64,000 bases of DNA from Alloalcanivorax dieselolei B5 (GTDB lineage: Bacteria; Pseudomonadota; Gammaproteobacteria; Pseudomonadales; Alcanivoracaceae): contig NC_018691.1 in NCBI RefSeq assembly GCF_000300005.1, forward strand, positions 4,297,001-4,361,000, written 5' to 3'. The position numbers and the translations under genes were made by a program. Below, piece by piece: positions 1 through 10,333 of this stretch. Position 1 is the first letter of the stretch. Every line of letters begins with the position of its first letter. The notes under the pieces are model-generated. The model did no database searches, was not told the origin of the DNA, and was given only the letters and a program-made list of their open reading frames with translations.

Positions 1-296
1 TCGCCGAAGATGTCGCCGAAGCCACCACCAGCGAAACCTCCGGCACCGGCTCCGCCGAAGCCGCCCTGCCCTTCCACTCCGGCATGGCCGAAGCGATCGT
101 AAGCGGCGCGCTTGTCCTCGTCGGACAGGACCTCGTAGGCCTCCTTGGCTTCCTTGAATTTGGCCACCGCCTCGGTGTCATCCGGATTACGGTCCGGATG
201 GTATTTCATCGCCAGGCGTCGATAAGCCTTTTTCAGATCCTGCTGACTGGCGTCCTTGGACACCCCCAGCACTTCGTAATAATCGCGTTTGGACAT
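1..296 (-). CDS. dnaJ: Chaperone protein DnaJ (N-terminal part; cut by window edge)
   Basis: Hsp40 co-chaperone that stimulates DnaK ATPase and hands over unfolded substrates in the cytoplasm. The visible 98 residues begin [12 protein letters not shown] and hold the whole J-domain, including the HPD motif within [10 protein letters not shown] Gly/Phe-rich linker ([11 protein letters not shown]) follows before the window ends, so the zinc-finger and C-terminal domains lie outside. The ATG at 296 is preceded by a purine-rich stretch. It is the last gene of hrcA-grpE-dnaK-dnaJ, 145 bases after dnaK, and the gap contains a strong hairpin. Confidence 0.97.
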   Translation of the reverse strand, partial: MSKRDYYEVLGVSKDASQQDLKKAYRRLAMKYHPDRNPDDTEAVAKFKEAKEAYEVLSDEDKRAAYDRFGHAGVEGQGGFGGAGAGGFAGGGFGDIFG

Positions 297-391
297 AAGA
301 GTTCCTGCTTATAAAACGCAAACACGCTTCACGCTTGCACGCCTACACGCAAAATATAGGCCATGCCCGCGAGAAGCGCGGTTGACGTTCC

Positions 392-429
392 GGCACGCAC
401 CACGTCAGCGTGTAAGCGTGGTGCGTGCC
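392..429. repeat. Perfect 13-bp inverted repeat between dnaK and dnaJ
   Basis: GGCACGCACCACG (392-404) and CGTGGTGCGTGCC (417-429) are exact inverted copies around a 12-base loop. Just beyond, towards dnaJ, CACGC occurs several times at short spacing (about 325-355). In the dnaK-to-dnaJ direction there is no T-run after the stem, so it is not a classic terminator. It could be an mRNA-stabilising or attenuating hairpin that lowers dnaJ expression relative to dnaK. That role is inference. Confidence 0.75.
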
Positions 430-441
430 AGCGTGCCGGCT

Positions 442-2364
<1,923 letters not shown>

Positions 2365-2477
2365 AACGTCTGTTTCTCCTTCACACGGTCCGGATGCCAA
2401 AGGCCACCCGGACAGTTGAACCTCAATGAACTTGCCAGCTATATGGCGGCGCCCCGGGTCTTTTCAAGGGAGCCGGA

Positions 2478-3071
2478 TCAACCTTCCGCCTTGCTGACCA
2501 CCACCCGTGCCGGACGGATCAGGCGACCGTTGAGCAGGTAGCCCTTTTCCAGTACGTCGATCACGGTGTTGGGCTCCGCCCCGGGGGCCGGAATCATTGT
2601 CATCGCTTCGTGGCGCTCCGGATTGAAGGGCTCGCCGTGGGGGTCCACCTGCTCCAGATTGTGCCGTCCGAACGCGTCCATCAGCACTTTCAGCGTCAGT
2701 TCCAGCCCCTCACGGGCGGGCTTGAGCGCCTCATCGTCAGCATCCAGGGTCGACAGCCCTCGCTCCAGACTGTCCGCCACGGACAGCAGATCACCGGCGA
2801 ACTTCTCCAGGGCGAACTTATGGGCGTTCTCCACCTCGCGCTCGGCCCGGCGGCGCACGTTCTGGATTTCCGCCTGGGCACGCAGGTCCGCTTCGGCCAA
2901 CGCTTTCTCCAGGCGCTGCACCTGCTCCTGCGCTTCAGCCAGCTGCCGGGCCGCATCCGGCTCCGCGCCGGCCTCTTCGTCAGCCACCTCGGCGGCAGGT
3001 TGGAGGTTCTCCAGTTCGGAATCCTGGGTCACCGCCTCATCTTGGGGTTTCTGTTTGTCCTGATCGCTCAT
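2478..3071 (-). CDS. grpE: Nucleotide exchange factor GrpE
   Basis: Releases ADP from DnaK and acts as a thermosensor. The 197-aa protein has an acidic, disordered N-terminus (residues 1-45), a long heptad-rich helix (about 45-100, [20 protein letters not shown]), and the C-terminal beta domain with the NPERHEAM and [19 protein letters not shown] signatures. The ATG at 3071 has GGAG seven bases upstream, so the longer in-frame start at 3104 is rejected. A sigma32-like promoter lies 50-80 bases upstream, so grpE-dnaK-dnaJ can be heat-induced independently of hrcA. Confidence 0.97.
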   Translation of the reverse strand: MSDQDKQKPQDEAVTQDSELENLQPAAEVADEEAGAEPDAARQLAEAQEQVQRLEKALAEADLRAQAEIQNVRRRAEREVENAHKFALEKFAGDLLSVADSLERGLSTLDADDEALKPAREGLELTLKVLMDAFGRHNLEQVDPHGEPFNPERHEAMTMIPAPGAEPNTVIDVLEKGYLLNGRLIRPARVVVSKAEG

Positions 3072-3123
3072 ATCCACTCCAAAATACCCGAATGCGGGAT
3101 CCATCTCGGGAAAGCGGGCAAAG

Positions 3124-3151
3124 ATATGGGAACAGGTTGAGCGGATTCAAG
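3124..3151 (-). promoter_or_regulatory. Sigma32-type heat-shock promoter of grpE-dnaK-dnaJ
   Basis: Read on the minus strand, CTTGAAT (3151-3145) is followed after exactly 14 bases by CCCATAT (3130-3124). The known sigma32 consensus is CTTGAAA, 12-15 bases, CCCCATNT, so this differs at about one position per box. It lies about 53 bases upstream of the grpE start codon. No CIRCE element (TTAGCACTC-N9-GAGTGCTAA) is visible here or upstream of hrcA. Confidence 0.75.
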
Positions 3152-3164
3152 GGCAAAAAAGAGT

Positions 3165-3352
3165 CAGTTGACAGTTGATAGTGGACAGTTGACAGCGAAA
3201 AGCAAAGATATTGCGGGGACGCAAAGACCATTTGCGCATCCGCAGACCGTTCTTTTGCTTAAGGGGCTGACGTAACCTATGGGTGCGGCCTCTTCGCTAT
3301 AAGGATAGGCCAACGTGTCTCGCGCCGCTGTCAACTATCAACTGTCAACTGC
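3165..3352. repeat. Long interrupted inverted repeat between hrcA and grpE
   Basis: The left arm (about 3165-3197) contains CAGTTGACAGTTGATAGT then GGACAGT then TGACAGCG. The right arm (about 3326-3352) is the reverse complement of the same string without the 7-base insertion. About 130 bases lie between the arms. The core is itself built of short TTGACAGT-like units. It could fold into a stem of about 25 bp in the hrcA-grpE transcript, or be a pair of dispersed intergenic repeats inserted head to head. No function is assigned. Confidence 0.7.
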
Positions 3353-3356
3353 CTTT

Positions 3357-4400
3357 CTACAGTTGATTGAGGGCGGCGGACAGGATGCGGGCGGTGATAT
3401 CGACGGTGGGGATGACTTTTTCATAGTCCATGCGGGTGGGACCGACCACGGCCAGCACGCCCACCGGGCCGTTTTCCAGCCGATACGGCGCCGACACCAG
3501 CGAATACTCCTCGAACGGCTGGTAGCCGGACTCCCTGCCAATGAAGATCTGCACGCCATCGGCTTTCATGCTGCGCTCCAGCAAGTGCAGGATATCGCGC
3601 TTGTGGTTGAAGGCATTGAACAGATCGCGCAGCTTGTCGATGCTGTCGGCCTCGGCGGAATCCAGCAGATTGGATTCCCCGGACACCACGTAATCGGACT
3701 CTTCGTCCCCGGACTGCCTCAAGGCCTGACCGGCCACGTCGAGGGTGGTCTGCATCAGTGCGTCCATCTGCGCCCGATCCGCCGCCATGGTGCTCAACAG
3801 GCCGTCACAGATGGCGTCCAGGTCACAACCGCCGTAGGTGTAATTGATGTAGTTGGCGGCCTGGCGCAATTCACTCTCATCGTACTCGCGGGCGGTATGG
3901 ATGATACGGTTCTGCACCTCGGAACGGTTCACCACCAGAATCACCAGCACGCGTTGACCGGACAGCGGCAGGAACTCCACCTGCCGCAGCGTGCTGACCT
4001 GGCGCCTTGGCGCCGCCACCAGACCGGCCATGCGGGTCAGTTCCGCCAGAGTGCGGGACGCCTGGGACACCAACTCCTGCGGCGATTGATCCGGCGCCAG
4101 CAACTGGCGCAATTCGTCACGCAACTGCTGGTGATCCGGGCTGCGCATGGCGCTCGAGGCCAGCAGCGTATCCACATAAAGGCGGTAGCCCCGCTCGGTG
4201 GGCACCCGGCCCGCCGAAGTGTGGGGACTGATCAATAACCCCAGATCCTCCAGTTCCGCCATGATATTGCGGATGGTTGCCGGGCTTACCGCCAGGCCGC
4301 CCCCCTGGGCCAGGGTTTTCGAGCCCACTGGCTGACCGTCACGGATGTGACGTTCCACCAGGGCCATGAGTAACCGTTGCTTGCGTTCGTTGAGTTCCAC
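3357..4400 (-). CDS. hrcA: Heat-inducible transcription repressor HrcA
   Basis: Repressor of heat-shock genes that classically binds CIRCE operators and needs GroE for activity. The 347-aa protein has an N-terminal winged helix (residues 1-75, ending LISPHTSAGRVPTERGYRLYVD, a family signature) and the HrcA dimerisation/IDD region. The start is GTG at 4400 (MELNERKQRLL) with AAAGG upstream. It is first in the minus-strand order hrcA-grpE-dnaK-dnaJ. No CIRCE site is visible in its own upstream region, so its targets may lie elsewhere, for example groESL. Confidence 0.95.
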   Translation of the reverse strand: MELNERKQRLLMALVERHIRDGQPVGSKTLAQGGGLAVSPATIRNIMAELEDLGLLISPHTSAGRVPTERGYRLYVDTLLASSAMRSPDHQQLRDELRQLLAPDQSPQELVSQASRTLAELTRMAGLVAAPRRQVSTLRQVEFLPLSGQRVLVILVVNRSEVQNRIIHTAREYDESELRQAANYINYTYGGCDLDAICDGLLSTMAADRAQMDALMQTTLDVAGQALRQSGDEESDYVVSGESNLLDSAEADSIDKLRDLFNAFNHKRDILHLLERSMKADGVQIFIGRESGYQPFEEYSLVSAPYRLENGPVGVLAVVGPTRMDYEKVIPTVDITARILSAALNQL

Positions 4401-4584
4401 AGCTGCCTTTCGTCACCCACTACTGCCAATCGGGATGGGCGGAGCGCCCAACCCACTACCGATTGTTGCCAGCGAAACCGCCGCCGTCCAGTGTTACTCC
4501 TCTTCGCCTTGCAAACGGCGGACTTTTAAGACCTTAAACAAGCCCTTACGCTGACGGCCGGAATCGCCTAACATCAACGGGGCA

Positions 4585-4600
4585 CTGGCCAGAATAACAG
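4585..4600 (+). promoter_or_regulatory. Possible LexA (SOS) box upstream of recN
   Basis: CTGG-CCAGAATA-ACAG fits the CTGT-N8-ACAG LexA pattern with one mismatch in the left half and correct spacing, 77 bases before the recN start. recN is a standard SOS gene in gammaproteobacteria, which raises the prior. The core is less A/T-rich than strong boxes. Confidence 0.4.
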
Positions 4601-4677
4601 TTGTCCGAGCTGCGCGACGAACACCACCGCGCCATCCGCTGCAAACGCCCAAACCAGGAAACACGGGGGTTCCGTAC

Positions 4678-6348
4678 ATGCTCACTCACTTGAGCGTTCG
4701 CCATTTCGCCACCGTCGATCAACTCGAGCTGGAACCGGAATCCGGCCTCACCGTCATCAGCGGCGAAACCGGCGCCGGCAAATCCGTATTGATCGATGCC
4801 CTTTCCCTGACCCTGGGAGAACGGGCGGATTCCGCCGTGGTTCGACCGGGCTGCGAACGGGCGGAAGTACTGGCCAGCTTCACCGTGGCCGACCACGCCC
4901 AGGCCAGAGCCTGGCTGGAAGAGCGGGAACTGGACAACGGCGATGACTGCCTGCTGCGCCGCACGGTCCGCGCCGATGGCCGCTCCCGCGCCTATATCAA
5001 CGGCACGCCGGCCCCCCTGGCCGATGTACGCCAGCTCGGCGAACTGCTGATCAGCATTCACAGCCAGCATGAACATCAGGCCTTGCTGCGTCGGGACACT
5101 CACCGTCAACTGCTTGACAACTTCGCCGGCACCGGCGACCTGGCGGCCTCCGTGCGGAACGCCTGGCGGCAGTGGCAACAGGCCCGCCAGGTGCACGACC
5201 AGGCCCTCACCGGTGCCCGCGAACAGAGCGAACGCCAGGAGTTGCTGCGCTTCCAACTGGACGAACTGGACGCCCTGGCCCTGGCCGAAGGCGAATTGGC
5301 GGAACTGGATCAGGAACAACAACGCCTGGGCCACGCCGACGCCCTGATCCGCCTGTGCCAGCAATCGGTGGCGGCACTGTACGACGGCGAGGAAGGCACC
5401 TGTAACGATCAGTTGGGCCAGATCCGCCACTGGCTGGAAGAAGCCCGCGACCACGACAACGCTTTGTCGGAAGCTTTGGACACGGTGGAGTCCGCACGCC
5501 TGCAGGTGGAAGCGGCCGCCGAGTCTCTGCGCCACTACCTGGACCGCCTGGATCTGGATCCGGAGCGGCTGGCGCAGGTGGAAGAGCGCCTGGGCCAAGC
5601 CTACAGCCTGGCCCGTAAACACCGGGTGCGCCCGGAAGAACTGGTGGAGCATCACCAGCAACTGGCGCGCGAAGTAGACACCCTGGAACACTTCGACGAG
5701 CACCTGGAGACCCTGGCCAAAGCGGAGGAAGACGCCCGGGAGCATTACATGAGCACAGCCCGCAAGCTCAGCAAGGCCCGCAAGACCGCCGCCGCCACAC
5801 TCACTCGTCAAATCGCCACCCAGCTCAAGGCCCTGGGCATGAAAGCCGCCAGACTGGAAACCGTGGTGGAAGACGACAGCCCCGGCGCCGAAGGTCTGGA
5901 TCTGGTGGAATTCCGCTTTTCCGCCAACCCCGGCCAACCGTTACGGCCGCTGGCCAAGGTTGCCTCCGGTGGCGAGCTGTCCCGGGTCAGTCTGGCGATC
6001 CAGGTGATCTGCGCGCGCAACCTGACGGTGCCCAGCCTGGTGTTCGATGAGGTGGATGTGGGGGTCGGTGGCGGGGTGGCCGAAATCGTCGGCCGCTTGC
6101 TGCGGGAACTGGGCGAGCACGCCCAGGTGCTGTGCATCACCCACCAGGCGCAAGTGGCCAGCCAGGGGCACCAGCACTGGCAAGTGCACAAGATTCAGAG
6201 CAAGAACACCACCCGCACCCGCATCCAGCCCCTCGCCCCGGACGCCCGGGTGGAGGAACTGGCGCGGATGCTGGGTGGCGTGGAGATCACCGACTCCACC
6301 CTGGCCCACGCCCGGGAAATGCTCGAGAAAGGCCAGGAAGTGGCCTGA
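4678..6348 (+). CDS. recN: DNA repair protein RecN
   Basis: SMC-like ATPase that gathers and holds DNA ends during double-strand break repair. The 556-aa protein has Walker A SGETGAGKS at residues 28-36, a long central coiled coil (about 155-370), the ABC signature ASGGELSR near residue 427, and Walker B LVFDEVDVGVGG about 30 residues later. These features and the length match the family. It is transcribed divergently from hrcA. The region between them (4401-4677) holds a possible LexA box. Confidence 0.97.
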   Translation: MLTHLSVRHFATVDQLELEPESGLTVISGETGAGKSVLIDALSLTLGERADSAVVRPGCERAEVLASFTVADHAQARAWLEERELDNGDDCLLRRTVRADGRSRAYINGTPAPLADVRQLGELLISIHSQHEHQALLRRDTHRQLLDNFAGTGDLAASVRNAWRQWQQARQVHDQALTGAREQSERQELLRFQLDELDALALAEGELAELDQEQQRLGHADALIRLCQQSVAALYDGEEGTCNDQLGQIRHWLEEARDHDNALSEALDTVESARLQVEAAAESLRHYLDRLDLDPERLAQVEERLGQAYSLARKHRVRPEELVEHHQQLAREVDTLEHFDEHLETLAKAEEDAREHYMSTARKLSKARKTAAATLTRQIATQLKALGMKAARLETVVEDDSPGAEGLDLVEFRFSANPGQPLRPLAKVASGGELSRVSLAIQVICARNLTVPSLVFDEVDVGVGGGVAEIVGRLLRELGEHAQVLCITHQAQVASQGHQHWQVHKIQSKNTTRTRIQPLAPDARVEELARMLGGVEITDSTLAHAREMLEKGQEVA

Positions 6349-6465
6349 CAAACCCCCTCCGCCCGTACCCTGGGGCACGGGAGATTGGGTCGGAGAGGAA
6401 GCTTGCGGGCGTGGCGCCGCGATGCGGCGTTGGGCTGGCTGGCGGTGGGGGCCTGGACCGATCGG

Positions 6466-6870
6466 TTATTTGCGCTTCGGCTTAACGTACAGCACCAGGG
6501 CGTGGTCGACGATGTCGTAGCCGTGCTTGTCGGCGATCATCTTCTGACGCTTCTCGATTTCCTCATCGACGAACTCGATCACCTCACCGGTCTCGGTGCA
6601 GACCATATGATCATGGTGGCCCTCATCGGCCAGCTCGAATACGGCGGAACCACCCTCGAAGTTGTGGCGCAATACAATGCCCGCCTGCTCGAATTGAGTG
6701 AGCACCCGGTAGACGGTGGCCAGCCCCACATCCTCGCCGGCTTCCATCAATGCCTTGTAGATGTCTTCCGCGCTGAGATGCCGGGAATCGGAGGATTCCA
6801 GTTGCTGAAGGATTTTCACCCTCGGCAAGGTCACCTTGAGTCCCGCTTTTCTAAGATCCTGATTATCCAA
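6466..6870 (-). CDS. fur: Ferric uptake regulator Fur
   Basis: Iron-responsive repressor of siderophore and iron-uptake genes. The 134-aa protein begins MDNQDLRKAGLKVTLPR, has the winged helix up to about residue 80, and the metal site HHDHMVC at 85-91. The second Cys of the E. coli CxxC motif is absent (CTET), as in Pseudomonas Fur. The start appears to be TTG at 6870, with GGAGC eight bases upstream; no in-frame ATG fits the conserved N-terminus. It is divergent from bamE, matching the recN-fur-omlA order of pseudomonads. Confidence 0.96.
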   Translation of the reverse strand: MDNQDLRKAGLKVTLPRVKILQQLESSDSRHLSAEDIYKALMEAGEDVGLATVYRVLTQFEQAGIVLRHNFEGGSAVFELADEGHHDHMVCTETGEVIEFVDEEIEKRQKMIADKHGYDIVDHALVLYVKPKRK

Positions 6871-6961
6871 TGTACTTGCTCCGTAGCCGCCTTTTGGGGA
6901 TCGCCTGACTTTCAGGGAACCTTGTTCCCCCCGTTCAAGTCTGTATTATCGCCCGAACATT

Positions 6962-7387
6962 ATGCCAAGTCGAAAACCCATGCCAAGGATCATCGCCCTT
7001 TTTGCCATATTGACCACCCTGCTGGCCGGCTGCAGCTCCCTGCGCTTCCCCGGGGTCTACCGCATCGACATTCCCCAGGGGAATGTGGTCACCGAGGATA
7101 TGCTGTCTGGTCTGCAGCCAGGCATGACTCCCGAGCAGGTTCGCTTCGTGCTCGGTCCGCCCACGCTGACCGACCCGTTCACCCCCAATACCTGGTTCTA
7201 CCTGCTGCAGTACCAGCCCGGTAACGGTGAGATGGTGGAACAGCAGATCGTGGTGCATTTCGACCAGGGACACTACAGCCATTACGACGGTCAGGTCACC
7301 AGCGACCTGCGCGAGCGCACCTCCGGCCACCAGGACCAGGAATTACTGCGGCGCGCCGAGGACCGGCGCCAGGAAGCCGCCAACTGA
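6962..7387 (+). CDS. bamE: Outer membrane assembly lipoprotein BamE (SmpA/OmlA)
   Basis: Lipoprotein subunit of the BAM complex that inserts beta-barrel proteins. The 141-aa product has a signal peptide with lipobox LLAGC (Cys 23), then the SmpA/OmlA fold with YRIDIPQGN and LQPGMTPEQVRFVLGPP. An in-frame ATG at 6980 would give a shorter, equally plausible signal peptide; neither start has a clear ribosome-binding site. A TATTAT at 6944-6949 may be the -10 box. It is divergent from fur. Confidence 0.94.
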   Translation: MPSRKPMPRIIALFAILTTLLAGCSSLRFPGVYRIDIPQGNVVTEDMLSGLQPGMTPEQVRFVLGPPTLTDPFTPNTWFYLLQYQPGNGEMVEQQIVVHFDQGHYSHYDGQVTSDLRERTSGHQDQELLRRAEDRRQEAAN

Positions 7388-7394
7388 TCCCATC

Positions 7395-7691
7395 TCAGTC
7401 CTGGCTGGCACGCCGGGCCCTGGCCCGGCGTGCTGATTTCGGGTCCGCCTTGAGCGGCCGGTAGAGTTCCACCCGTTCCCCTTCCGCCAGTGTCCGCCCC
7501 GCCGGATTCGGCTCCACCTTGCCAAACACCCCCATGCTGACCCCGGCCGGGTCCAGCCCTTCGAAATGCTCGGCAATGCCCGAAGCGGTCACGGCCTCCA
7601 GCATGGAAGCGCCCTCCGGCACCTCCACCGCAATCAGCTTCTGCTTCTCCGGCAAGGCATAAACCACCTCGACGCGAATAGTCCCGGCCAT
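7395..7691 (-). CDS. rnfH: RnfH family protein (UPF0125)
   Basis: Small 98-aa ubiquitin-like-fold protein of unknown biochemical role, conserved in gamma- and betaproteobacteria. The opening IRVEVVYALPEKQ and VFGKVEPNPAGRTLAEGERVELYRPL are family signatures, followed by a basic tail (KSARRARARR). It is convergent with bamE, with a 7-base gap. In most relatives it is paired with ratA; here the gene just upstream is an NSS transporter ending 4 bases away, and ratA is not seen. Confidence 0.92.
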   Translation of the reverse strand: MAGTIRVEVVYALPEKQKLIAVEVPEGASMLEAVTASGIAEHFEGLDPAGVSMGVFGKVEPNPAGRTLAEGERVELYRPLKADPKSARRARARRASQD

Positions 7692-7695
7692 GGGC

Positions 7696-9096
7696 CTAAC
7701 CTCCCAGCGCGCCGATCAGGGCATTGAGGAACACCGCGGCCACCGCCAGTGGCGCCACAAGGCGCACCACCGCCCGCCATATCATGTACAGCCCGAAGCT
7801 CTTCATCGCCAACTCCTTACGGGCCTGCGTTTCCTTCATGACCCAGCCGGCGAAAATGGCGATCAACAGGCCACCCAAGGGCAACATCAGGCTGGAAGCG
7901 AGGAAATCGATGTTCTGGAAGAAGGTGCCCACCAGGAAGGTCACATCCTTCCAGTAATTGAAGGACAGCACCGTACCGATACCAATCACCCAGGCGGTCA
8001 GGCCCACGGCCAGGGCCGCCAGTGGCCGTCCCAGCCCCCGTTCCACCAGCCAGGCCACCATCGGCTCACCCAGGGAAATGGAGGAGCTCAACGCCGAGCA
8101 CATCACCAGCACGAAGAACACCGTCCCGACAATGACGCCGGCGGGCATCTGGCCGAACGCCAACGGCAGGGTCACGAACAGCAGCCCCGGTCCCTGGGAA
8201 GGCTCCAGGCCATTGCTGAACACCACCGGAAAAATCACCAGACCGGCCCCCAGAGCCACCAGCGTGTCCAGTAACGCAATGATCCCCACGGTGGAGACGA
8301 TCGACACCCGCCGGGTCTTGCCGCTACGGCGATCCTTGACCTCACGAGGCATATAGGCGCCGTACACCATGATCGCGCCCATCCCCAGGCTCAGGGTGAA
8401 AAACGCCTGTCCCAGAGCGGCCATTACCGCCTTGCCGGAGAGCTTGGAGAAGTCGAAGTGGAACATGAAATTCACGCCCTGGGCGAACCCCGGCGTGGTA
8501 CTGGCGTAGACCACCAGTCCGATCAGCAGCACGAACAGCAGCGGCATCAGCACCTGCACCGCTTTTTCCAAGCCCCTGCTGACGCCACGAGCCACCACCC
8601 ACATGGTCAGGATCATAAAGGCGGTGTGGCAGCCCAGCATCAACCAGGCGTTCGCCTGCATCCCCTCGAAATGGGCCAGAGAGCCGGCGGCGGAGATACC
8701 CTGGAACCCGCCCTGGGCCATGTCCCAGATGTAATAGAGCGTCCAGCCGGCGATCACCGAATAGAATGACAGAATCAGAAACCCGGCCAGAGCCCCCAGG
8801 TAACCGATCCCGGCCCAGCGGCGGCTCACCTTGCTCTCCGCTGCCAGCTTTTTCATCGTATGCACCGGGCTCATGCCGCCTTTGCGGCCGAGCATCACCT
8901 CCGCCACCATGATCGGCACGCCAACCAGAGCAATACACAGCAGGTAGACCAGCACGAAGGCGCCACCGCCATACTCCCCGGCGAAATACGGGAATTTCCA
9001 GATGTTACCGAGCCCGACGGCGGATCCGGTGGCCGCGAGAATAAACGCCCACCGGCTGGTCCACATGCCGTGGACCGGCTTGTCACCTTGCTTCAT
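7696..9096 (-). CDS. Sodium-dependent transporter, NSS (SNF) family
   Basis: Inner-membrane Na+-coupled symporter, probably for an amino acid or similar solute. The 466-aa protein has the family signature [28 protein letters not shown] at its N-terminus (TM1 region) and about 11-12 hydrophobic segments, like bacterial LeuT/MhsT proteins. ATG at 9096 is chosen; a longer frame would add 22 polar residues before the signature. Substrate cannot be told from sequence. It sits between smpB (divergent) and rnfH, in the place where ratA is usually found. Confidence 0.93.
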   Translation of the reverse strand: MKQGDKPVHGMWTSRWAFILAATGSAVGLGNIWKFPYFAGEYGGGAFVLVYLLCIALVGVPIMVAEVMLGRKGGMSPVHTMKKLAAESKVSRRWAGIGYLGALAGFLILSFYSVIAGWTLYYIWDMAQGGFQGISAAGSLAHFEGMQANAWLMLGCHTAFMILTMWVVARGVSRGLEKAVQVLMPLLFVLLIGLVVYASTTPGFAQGVNFMFHFDFSKLSGKAVMAALGQAFFTLSLGMGAIMVYGAYMPREVKDRRSGKTRRVSIVSTVGIIALLDTLVALGAGLVIFPVVFSNGLEPSQGPGLLFVTLPLAFGQMPAGVIVGTVFFVLVMCSALSSSISLGEPMVAWLVERGLGRPLAALAVGLTAWVIGIGTVLSFNYWKDVTFLVGTFFQNIDFLASSLMLPLGGLLIAIFAGWVMKETQARKELAMKSFGLYMIWRAVVRLVAPLAVAAVFLNALIGALGG

Positions 9097-9221
9097 GCAA
9101 ACCTTACCCCTTGGTGAAATGCGATCATTGTGTTGATTTTGCGACAGGCGCTCAAGCCGCAAAACCGCCGACCGTCCATGCCGTCATGCCAATGACGCTC
9201 GCTAAAGCACCGGGCTGTCTC

Positions 9222-9227
9222 TATAAT
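9222..9227 (+). promoter_or_regulatory. Perfect -10 box (TATAAT) very close to smpB start
   Basis: TATAAT ends only 9 bases before the smpB ATG at 9237, so transcription would begin almost on the start codon. No ribosome-binding site is visible between the box and the ATG. No good -35 is seen at 16-18 bases. This fits a leaderless or nearly leaderless smpB transcript, though another upstream promoter cannot be excluded. Confidence 0.5.
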
Positions 9228-9236
9228 CGCGCCCCC

Positions 9237-9713
9237 ATGGGCAAAGCGAAAAAAGCGAAAACACCATCCAGCACCGTGGCGCAGAACCGCAAGGCGCGCT
9301 TCGACTATCACCTGGAAGAACACTTCGAGGCCGGGCTGGCGCTGGAAGGCTGGGAAGTGAAATCCCTGCGTGAAGGGAAAGCCAACCTGTCGGAGGCCTA
9401 CATCCTGCTCCGTGACGGGGAGGCCTACCTGTTCGGCGCCCGCATCGAACCACTCCCCACCGCCAGCACCCACATCACTCCGGACCCGCTGCGCAGCCGC
9501 AAGCTGCTCCTGCACCGGCGCGAGCTGGCCCGCATCTTCAGTGGCGTGCAGAAGGACGGCTACACCTGTGTGCCGGTGAGTCTGTACTGGAAGCGCGGAC
9601 TGGCCAAGCTGGACATCGCCCTGGCCAAAGGGAAGCAGAAGTTCGACAAGCGCGCCACCGAGCGGGAACGCGACTGGAATCGCCAGAAGCAACGCCTCCT
9701 GCGCCGCAACTAG
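9237..9713 (+). CDS. smpB: SsrA-binding protein SmpB
   Basis: Partner of tmRNA in rescue of stalled ribosomes. The 158-aa protein has the family signatures [28 protein letters not shown] (residues 22-49), [25 protein letters not shown], and a basic C-terminal tail ([20 protein letters not shown]) that enters the ribosomal mRNA channel. The ATG at 9237 gives the standard length; an upstream in-frame start at 9111 would add an unrelated 42 residues. ssrA itself lies 620 bases downstream. Confidence 0.97.
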   Translation: MGKAKKAKTPSSTVAQNRKARFDYHLEEHFEAGLALEGWEVKSLREGKANLSEAYILLRDGEAYLFGARIEPLPTASTHITPDPLRSRKLLLHRRELARIFSGVQKDGYTCVPVSLYWKRGLAKLDIALAKGKQKFDKRATERERDWNRQKQRLLRRN

Positions 9714-9748
9714 CGACGCAGAAGCGCGCAGATCAGGCAATGCCGGGG

Positions 9749-10033
9749 TCAGGAGGCGGTGTGGCGATGGCTAGCCACCAGCGCCTTTACCTCGTCGCGG
9801 ACACACCAGTAGAACAGCAACCAGGAGCGCAGCACCGCCGGCAGGAAGTACACCGCGAACAGGATCACCGGCACCCGGGCGTCTCCGGAAACCCGTTCCA
9901 CCAGCAGCACACCCGCGCCATAGGCACAGAGCACCAGCAGCAACTGCAGGCTGCGGGCCAGCAAGGGCCGCGCGGTTACTGGAGCCAGCAAATAGGTGGC
10001 GCCCTCTTTAGCTGACCGAAAGATCGTCTTCAT
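9749..10033 (-). CDS. Small membrane protein, unknown function
   Basis: A 94-aa protein starting MKTIFRSAKEG, with GAGGAG at a good distance before the ATG at 10033. It has two hydrophobic segments (about residues 27-48 and 53-75), so it is probably a two-helix inner-membrane protein. A longer in-frame start at 10288 is rejected because it lacks a ribosome-binding site. No family recognised. It is convergent with smpB and divergent from ssrA. Confidence 0.75.
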   Translation of the reverse strand: MKTIFRSAKEGATYLLAPVTARPLLARSLQLLLVLCAYGAGVLLVERVSGDARVPVILFAVYFLPAVLRSWLLFYWCVRDEVKALVASHRHTAS

Positions 10034-10228
10034 CGTTTTCTCCTCAATGAACGACGATGCCTTGATCAACGGCCACTTTCTCAGTCTGATTGGGGGCTCG
10101 CTGTAAGTCATCGTGTGGATCACATGGGTGTCCCCGCTGTCCTTCGCTTTTGGCGCCAGGACCGTCGACACACCCAGCCGCACCCCGTGCGACGAGCCCA
10201 TAATGCGCCCGCCCGACGACACAACCCT

Positions 10229-10247
10229 GACAATATGTACGATTGTC
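10229..10247. promoter_or_regulatory. Small inverted repeat upstream of the membrane protein gene and ssrA
   Basis: GACAAT and ATTGTC face each other around 7 bases, with a further GACAAT copy at about 10249-10254. It lies in the 300-base gap between the 94-aa membrane protein and ssrA and could be an operator for either. Nothing else is recognised in 10034-10290. Confidence 0.3.
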
Positions 10248-10293
10248 CGACAATTTATGTAAAGCTCCGTAACACACCTTCCCACCACTTGTT

Positions 10294-10323
10294 TTCGACT
10301 TCTTTGCCCCCATCTCGTACACT
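10294..10323 (+). promoter_or_regulatory. Putative ssrA promoter
   Basis: TTCGAC (10294-10299) and TACACT (10318-10323) are spaced by 18 bases, just before the mature tmRNA 5' end at 10334. This is a reasonable sigma70-type pair for a stable RNA gene, with a few bases of leader to be removed by RNase P. Confidence 0.45.
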
Positions 10324-10333
10324 ACGCCACCCT

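Noticed and set aside
3072-4677. CIRCE operator for HrcA
   Set aside because: Searched both gaps by eye; no TTAGCACTC-N9-GAGTGCTAA-like sequence.
4546-5937. 463-codon minus-strand frame opposite recN
   Set aside because: Shadow of recN; low-complexity Gln/Gly/Phe composition.
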